From Peptococcaceae bacterium CEB3 (GTDB lineage: Bacteria; Bacillota; Desulfitobacteriia; Desulfitobacteriales; Desulfitobacteriaceae): a DNA stretch of 64,000 nucleotides. The DNA is taken from NCBI GenBank assembly GCA_001029295.1, contig LDXJ01000054.1:51747-115746 (forward strand). Direction: 5' to 3'. Both the position numbers and the translations under genes were made by a program. Each line of letters begins with the position of its first letter. The first letter of the stretch is position 1. This document shows, one piece after another, positions 62,939-64,000 of the stretch. Under the pieces are notes generated by a model. The model saw only the letters and a list, made by a program, of their open reading frames with translations. It searched no databases and was not told the DNA's origin.

Positions 62939-64000
62939 ATGACCAATTACCGCGAGATTCTGAGGCTTGACAGCCTTGGACTCAACAAAACTCAGATTGC
63001 CGAAGCATGCGGGTGTTCGAGAACGACCGTCATCCAAACGCTCCGGCTGGCAAAGGAGAAGCAGCTTCAGTATCCTTTGCCTGACAGCATGTCGGACAAG
63101 CAACTGGCCAATTTGCTGTTTCCCGCCATCACCGGCAAGCTTATTTTCAAAATGCCGGACTACGAGTATGTTCACCGGGAGCTTCAGAAAAACGGCGTCA
63201 CGTTGAATCTGCTGTGGCTGGAATACTGCGATGCCTGCAGAGATGCAGGAGAGATACCGTATCAGTCCACACAGTTCAACAAGTACTACAACGATTTTCT
63301 GGTCAAAACAAACGCTACCATGCACCTAAACCACAAGCCCGGTGAAATCATGCAGGTTGACTGGGCGGGCGACACGGCTAGCGTAACTGACACGGATACA
63401 GGCGAAGCGATTCCGGCATATGTTTTTGTGGCAACACTGCCTTTCAGCGGCTACAGTTATGTGGAAGCATTCTTCTCCATGAATCAGGAATGCTGGACAG
63501 CAGCCCATGTCAACGCCTACAAGTATTTCGGCGGCGTCGCCAGGATCATTCAGTGCGACAACCTGAAAACCGGCGTAGACAGGCATGGGCGTCATGAAGT
63601 TTCTCTGAACCAGACCTATAGAGAGCTTGCGGAACATTATGGTACGGCGGTCATCCCCGCAAGAGTCCGCACTCCTAAGGATAAGGCAATGGTGGAAGGC
63701 ACTGTCGGCGTAATCTCCACGTTTATACTGGCCGCTATACGCAATGAGCAGTTCTTGTCCCTGCCGGAGCTGAACACTGCTATTCGGGAGCGGCTGGAGG
63801 CCTTTAACCATAAGCCGTTTCAGAAGAGAGACGGCAGCCGGGCGTCGGTGTTCGAAGACGAGAAGCCGTTTTTGCAGCCTTTGCCGCCAAGACCGTTCGA
63901 GTTGGCAACATGGAAAGTGGCGACGGTCGGGCCGAACTACCACATTTCCATCGATCGCATGAATTACTCCGTCCCCTATGAATACATCAAGCAGAAGGTG
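62939..64000 (+). CDS. istA: IS21 transposase IstA, 3' end outside window
   Basis: 354 codons are visible and no stop is reached. ATG at 62939 with AGGAGG 8 nt upstream. N-terminal HTH (LGLNKTQIAEACGCSRTTVI), then a DDE core: Asp141 (QVDWAGD), Asp207 (IQCDNLKTGV) and Glu253 (KDKAMVEGTV). Later PNYHISIDRMNYSVPYEYI is the start of the C-terminal domain. No damage seen in this part. Confidence 0.95.
   Translation, partial: MTNYREILRLDSLGLNKTQIAEACGCSRTTVIQTLRLAKEKQLQYPLPDSMSDKQLANLLFPAITGKLIFKMPDYEYVHRELQKNGVTLNLLWLEYCDACRDAGEIPYQSTQFNKYYNDFLVKTNATMHLNHKPGEIMQVDWAGDTASVTDTDTGEAIPAYVFVATLPFSGYSYVEAFFSMNQECWTAAHVNAYKYFGGVARIIQCDNLKTGVDRHGRHEVSLNQTYRELAEHYGTAVIPARVRTPKDKAMVEGTVGVISTFILAAIRNEQFLSLPELNTAIRERLEAFNHKPFQKRDGSRASVFEDEKPFLQPLPPRPFELATWKVATVGPNYHISIDRMNYSVPYEYIKQKV

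Larger units (their letters stand above)
62799..64000 (+). mobile_element. IS21-family insertion sequence, left part
   Basis: The end begins near TG at 62799. Four TTGAACA motifs at 62804, 62826, 62847 and 62869 are spaced 21-22 bp, two helical turns, as in the multiple terminal repeats bound by IS21 transposases. istA follows and runs off the window; istB and the right end are not visible. Confidence 0.85.

Overview
The window looks like a chromosomal segment of a spore-former-type, sulfate- or sulfite-reducing Firmicute (Clostridia; Desulfotomaculum/Pelotomaculum-like Peptococcaceae are the best fit). Three things suggest this. A Gram-positive heat-shock operon (ctsR-mcsA-mcsB-clpC) is followed by radA, a CarD regulator, a PIN/TRAM protein, fused ispDF and gltX. 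A complete Firmicutes-style dissimilatory sulfite reductase cluster is present (ferredoxin, dsrA, dsrB, dsrD, an RsbRD-N protein, dsrMKJOP, dsrC, dsrN). Start codons are often GTG or TTG with strong Shine-Dalgarno sequences. The assignment is inference from gene content; there is no rRNA in the window.

Layout. 1-1.6 kb: DUF2089/SHOCT operon and a holin-like membrane protein. 1.7-3.4 kb: MFS exporter with a long leader (promoter, 39-codon ORF, two similar terminator-like hairpins). 3.4-16 kb, almost all on the minus strand: gltX, ispDF, PIN/TRAM, carD, radA, clpC, mcsB, mcsA, ctsR, a small membrane protein and uspA. 16-20.7 kb: M24 peptidase, a glutaredoxin gene with an in-frame TGA read as selenocysteine, MFS, Nudix and MBL-fold genes. 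20.8-25 kb: nrdR and an intein-containing class II ribonucleotide reductase under NrdR boxes. 25-27 kb: nitrilase-family and LysR genes. 27-38 kb: the dsr cluster. 38-40.3 kb: small unknown proteins and a HAD protein. 40.7-51.9 kb: sugar sensing and uptake (membrane-anchored sugar-binding protein, LytS-type kinase, AraC-type response regulator, second binding protein, then a low-GC ChvE-GguA-GguB transporter and a ROK kinase). 52-62.5 kb: accessory single genes (HAD, macro domain, VanW, SDR, acetyltransferases, methyltransferases, phosphoesterase, hydrolase, racemase) with several broken copies. 62.8-64 kb: left part of an IS21-family element running off the window.

How parts work together. 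DsrAB reduces sulfite onto DsrC, and DsrMKJOP links the DsrC trisulfide to the membrane quinone pool and periplasmic heme. DsrN and the siroheme-requiring DsrAB belong to the same cofactor economy. CtsR, McsA and McsB control ClpC; CtsR boxes lie directly on the ctsR promoter and leader. NrdR controls its own gene and, by read-through, nrdJ. The sugar block looks like a XylFII-LytS-YesN sensing unit placed upstream of its own transporter.

The most notable item is the selenoglutaredoxin at 17427-17765 (minus). A TGA sits exactly at the first redox-active Cys of the glutaredoxin motif, an 8-bp stem with a GUU loop lies 23 nt downstream as expected for a bacterial SECIS, and a C-terminal zinc ribbon is fused. 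Conventional ORF calling breaks this gene. Others are the RNR intein cutting directly before the catalytic Cys, the MFS leader, the repeats and hairpin that flank dsrC, decayed permease fragments on both sides of the low-GC sugar cassette, and dispersed TnpB-tail/right-end-like remnants.
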